64,000 bases of DNA from Siphonodentalium dalli. Its lineage: Eukaryota > Mollusca > Scaphopoda > Gadilida > Siphonodentaliidae. The stretch is taken from assembly GCA_032622095.1 (NCBI GenBank), contig CP136065.1, positions 215,368,151 through 215,432,150 of the forward strand, written 5' to 3'. Shown one piece after another: positions 60,330 through 64,000 of the stretch (position 1 is the stretch's first letter; each line of letters begins with the position of its first letter). A program made the translations under genes and the position numbers. Under the pieces are notes generated by a model. The model did no database searches. It had not been told where the DNA came from and saw only the letters and a program-made list of their open reading frames with translations.

Positions 60330-62911
60330 TCCACGACGTCAACACGAAGTAGTTCCCTATCCCGACGACGTCAACACGAAGTAGTTCCTATCCCGACGAC
60401 GTCAACACGAAGTAGTTCCTATCCCGACGACGTCAACACGAAGTAGTTCCGGCCTATCCCGACGACGTCAACACGAAGTAGTTCCTATCCCGACGACGTC
60501 AACACGAAGTAGTTCCTATCCCGACGACGTCAACACGAAGTAGTTCCTATCCCGACGACGTCAACACGAAGTAGTTCCCTATCCCGGCGACGTCAACACG
60601 AAGTAGTTCCTATCCCGACGACGTCAACACGAAGTAGTTCCTATCCCGACGACGTCAACACGAAGTAGTTCCTATCCCGACGACGTCAACACGAAGTAGT
60701 TCCTATCCCGACGACGTCAACACGAAGTAGTTCCCTATCCCGACGACGTCAACACGAAGTAGTTCCTATCCCGACGACGTCAACACGAAGTAGTTCCTAT
60801 CCCGACGACGTCAACACGAAGTAGTTCCTATCCCGACGACGTCAACACGAAATAGTTCCTATCCCGACGACGTCAACACGAAGTAGTTCCCTATCCAGAC
60901 GACGCCATCACGAAGTAGATCCTATCCCGACGACGTCAACACGAAGTAGTTCCTATCCCGACGACGTCAACACGAAGTAGTTCCTATCCCGACGACGTCA
61001 ACACGAAGTAGTTCCTATCCCGACGACGTCAACACGAAGTAGTTCATATCCCGACGACGTCAACACGAAGTAGTTCCCTATCCCGACGACGCCATCACGA
61101 AGTAGTTCCTATCCCGACGACGTCAACACGAAGTAGTTCCCTATCCCGACGACGTCAACACGAAGTAGTTCCTATCCCAACGACGTCAACACGAAGTAGT
61201 TCCGACCTATCCCGACGACGTCAACACGAAGTAGTTCCGACCTATCCCGACGACGCCATCACGAAGTAGTTCCTATCCCGACGACGTCAACACGAAGTAG
61301 TTCCCTATCCCGACGACGTCAACACGAAGTAGTTCCTATCCCGACGACGTCAACACGAAGTAGTTCCTATCCCGACGACGTCAACACGAAGTAGTTCCTA
61401 TCCCGACGACGTCAACACGAAGTAGTTCCTATCCCGACGACGTCAACACGAAGTAGTTCCTATCCCGACGACGTCAACACGAAGTAGTTCCCTATCCCGA
61501 CGACGCCAACACGAAGTAGTTCCTATCCCGACGACGTCAACACGAAGTAGTTCCTATCCCGACGACGTCAACACGAAGTAGTTCCGACCTATCCCGACGA
61601 CGTCAACACGAAGTAGTTCCGACCTATCCCGACGACGCCATCACGAAGTAGTTCCGACCTATCCCGACGACGCCATCACGAAGTAGTTCCGACCTATCCC
61701 GATGACGTCAACACGAAGTAGTTCCTATCCCAACGACGTCAACACGAAGTAGTTCCTATCCCGACGACGTCAACACGAAGTAGTTCCTATCCCGACGACG
61801 TCAACACGAAGTAGTTCCTATCCCGACGACGTCAACACGAAATAGTTCCTATCCCGACGACGTCAACACGAAGTAGTTCCTATCCCGACGACGCCATCAC
61901 GAAGTAGATCCTATCCCGACGACGTCAACACGAAGTAGTTCCTATCCCGACGACGTCAACACGAAGTAGTTCCTATCCCGACGACGTCAACACGAAGTAA
62001 TTCCTATCCCGACGACGTCAACACGAAGTAGTTCCTATCCCGACGACGTCAACACGAAGTAGTTCCTATCCCGACGACGTCAACACGAAGTAGTTCCCTA
62101 TCCCGACGACGCCATCACGAAGTAGTTCCCTATCCCGACGACGTCAACACGAAGTCGTTTCTATCCCGACGACGTCAACACGAAATAGTTCCTATCCCGA
62201 CGACGTCAACACGAAGTAGTTCCCTATCCCGACGACGTCAACACGAAGTAGTTCCGGCCTATCCCGACGACGTCAACACGAAGTAGTTCCCTATCCCGAC
62301 GACGTCAACACGAAGTAGTTCCTATCCCAACGACGTCAACACGAAGTAGTTCCTATCCCGACGACGTCAACACGAAGTAGTTCCCTATCCCGACGACGCC
62401 ATCACGAAGTAGTTCCCTATCCCGACGACGTCAACACGAATTAGTTCCCTATCCCGACGATGTCAACACGAAGTAGTTCCCTATCCCGACGACGCCATCA
62501 CGAAGTAGTTCCCTATCCCGACGACGTCAACACGAAGTAGTTCATATCCCGACGACGTCAACACGAAGTAGTTCCTATCCCGACGACGTCAACACGAAGT
62601 AGTTCCTATCCCGACGACGCCATCACGAAGTAGTTCCTATCCCGACGACGTCAACACGAAGTAGTTCCTATCCCGACGACGTCAACACGAAGTAGTTCCG
62701 ACCTATCCCGACGACGTCAACACGAAGTAGTTCCGAACTATCCCGACGACGTCAACACGAAGTAGTGCCGGCCTATCCCGACGACGTCAACACGAAGTAG
62801 TTCCGACCTATCCCGGCGACGTCAACACGAAGTAGTTCCGGTCTATCCCGACGACGTCAACACGAAGTGGTTCCGACCTATCCCGACGACGTCAACACGA
62901 AGTAGTTCCGG
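60330..62911. repeat. 31-bp minisatellite, about 82 units
   Basis: Units contain CGACGACGTCAACACGAAGT and AGTTCCTATCC. Most are 31 bp; others gain C (32) or GACC/GGCC (35) at one fixed point after AGTTCC. A GACGCCATCACG variant is scattered through the array. Confidence 0.97.
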
Positions 62912-64000
62912 CTTGCATTACATTTGTGATACTCTATAATAGTGCAGCGGCCAAACGCCAAAAGTGGTCGGGTACCCCTACCCACGGTAGAACAAGTTAA
63001 AACCAACATTTTTTGAAGGAGAGATATATACTCTTGACGAAAATGATAGTGAAAAATAACGGAATTGGTGGTGGCTATTCTCAAATCGACGATACCCACC
63101 AGTGACTTTTTCCAGAAATTAACGATTTTGGTAAAGTGAGCCCTGCGGCTATGTCCTAAGTTATTTGCCAATATTGTTGGTGTTAAAATTACTACAGCAT
63201 ACCATATATGTACCCGATATGCAAAACGTGTTGGTTAATTTATATTTTCCTGCCATTTGGATCCGAAACATTTATTTTTTGTTGAAAAATCGCTCTTTTT
63301 CACAAAAATAATATTTTCAAACATTATCATTCAAACGGATATGGCAATAATGGTGAAATATTTAGTCCATGTAGTGAAGTAGTTATCTGACAAGCATATG
63401 AGGAAAGAAGTTAACAAAAATTTCGAACGGTTTGCGAGATATTGGATTTTAGCTACCACTCCCCCAAACAGGTTTTTGGTCGAAAAAATACATATTTTTT
63501 ATAGCGACATTACAAACATTTTCCAATTGAACTGAATGGGACCCAATATGAATCTTGTACTGAAAGTTTTGTCCAGAGATACCGTTTAATTGAGTACAGA
63601 TGTGTTCAGGCTTTTAGACCCCCAGTTACAACAACAACAATTATTTTATTGATAACAGGTAATTTTGCATTCATTAACATCGATGTTAAGTACTATAACA
63701 TTTGTTATAAACAACACGTGACCAACCATATAATTCATATGGCTCAGTAGTTATCTGGACATCACAAGTAGAAAGAATTTGACAGAAATTGTGAACGGTT
63801 TTCCAGATATTGGAATTAGGTAACGCTCCCCCGGACGCAATTTGGTAGGACAATTACATATTTATGATAATGACAACACAGACCTTTCTAAATGATTCTA
63901 ATGGGCATCTAATCATGATTCGTGTGATGAAAACCTTATCCGTGGACACCGTGAGCGTGGTTATAGATGTCCTCATGTTTCCAAACCCCAAGTTACAACA
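62912..64000. repeat. Diverged ~366-bp tandem repeat at the right edge
   Basis: GAACGGTTT, AGATATTGG and CTCCCCC in order at 63424-63460 recur at about 63791-63825, and CCCCAGTTACAACA at 63619 recurs as CCCCAAGTTACAACA at 63985. It runs off the window. 62912-63170 shows nothing recognised. Confidence 0.55.

Overview
The window is animal nuclear DNA. It shows split genes with GT..AG splice signals, secreted cysteine-rich domain exons (PAN/apple, C-type-lectin-like), several non-LTR retrotransposon relics, a Ty3/gypsy element, Merlin and piggyBac-like DNA transposons, MITEs and very long minisatellites. Nothing bacterial or phage-like is present. A marine invertebrate, perhaps a mollusc or other lophotrochozoan, is my best guess, but the sequence alone does not prove this. 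Host-gene content is very low; most of the 64 kb is mobile or tandemly repeated DNA.

Layout. 1-5.8 kb: a minus-strand Ty3/gypsy LTR retrotransposon with an undamaged gag and a pol that stays open to the left edge; a complete-looking -1 frameshift signal joins them, and a leader/5' LTR region lies to the right. 5.9-13 kb: non-coding DNA with a 24-bp minisatellite, a foldback element, one possible C-type-lectin-like exon, and piggyBac-like MITEs carrying a 69-bp palindrome. 14-16.1 kb: nested terminal-inverted-repeat elements. 18.5-20.8 kb: first exon of a secreted PAN/apple-like gene and a phase-compatible candidate second exon on the minus strand. 21.0-28.7 kb: a 30-bp minisatellite of about 255 units containing an inverted block. 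28.7-35.4 kb: a tandem duplication of a 3.4-kb unit, each copy holding an L1/Tx1-type LINE relic interrupted by a piggyBac-like MITE. 38.4-42.4 kb: a decayed Merlin transposase and a CR1/Jockey-type LINE split by a TIR element. 45.4-46.2 kb: degenerate repeats. 48.4-51.3 kb: a second LINE with a truncated MITE. 53.1 kb: first exon of another PAN/apple secreted gene, plus strand. 54.4-59.6 kb: a tRNA-headed SINE, two arrays of a GACCTTGA-rich dispersed repeat, and a second, inverted copy of the foldback element. 60.3-62.9 kb: a 31-bp minisatellite of about 82 units. 63-64 kb: a weak ~366-bp tandem repeat.

How it works together. The gypsy element encodes its own capsid, protease, reverse transcriptase/RNase H and integrase and looks young. 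The MITEs, foldbacks and SINE carry no coding capacity and must have used enzymes supplied elsewhere. The two PAN-domain first exons have signal peptides and consensus splice donors, so they are the best host-gene candidates; their downstream exons were not resolved. Of the possible systems here, the most notable are the gypsy frameshift cassette, the 69-bp palindrome carried by two distinct piggyBac-like MITE families, and the inverted block inside the long minisatellite.
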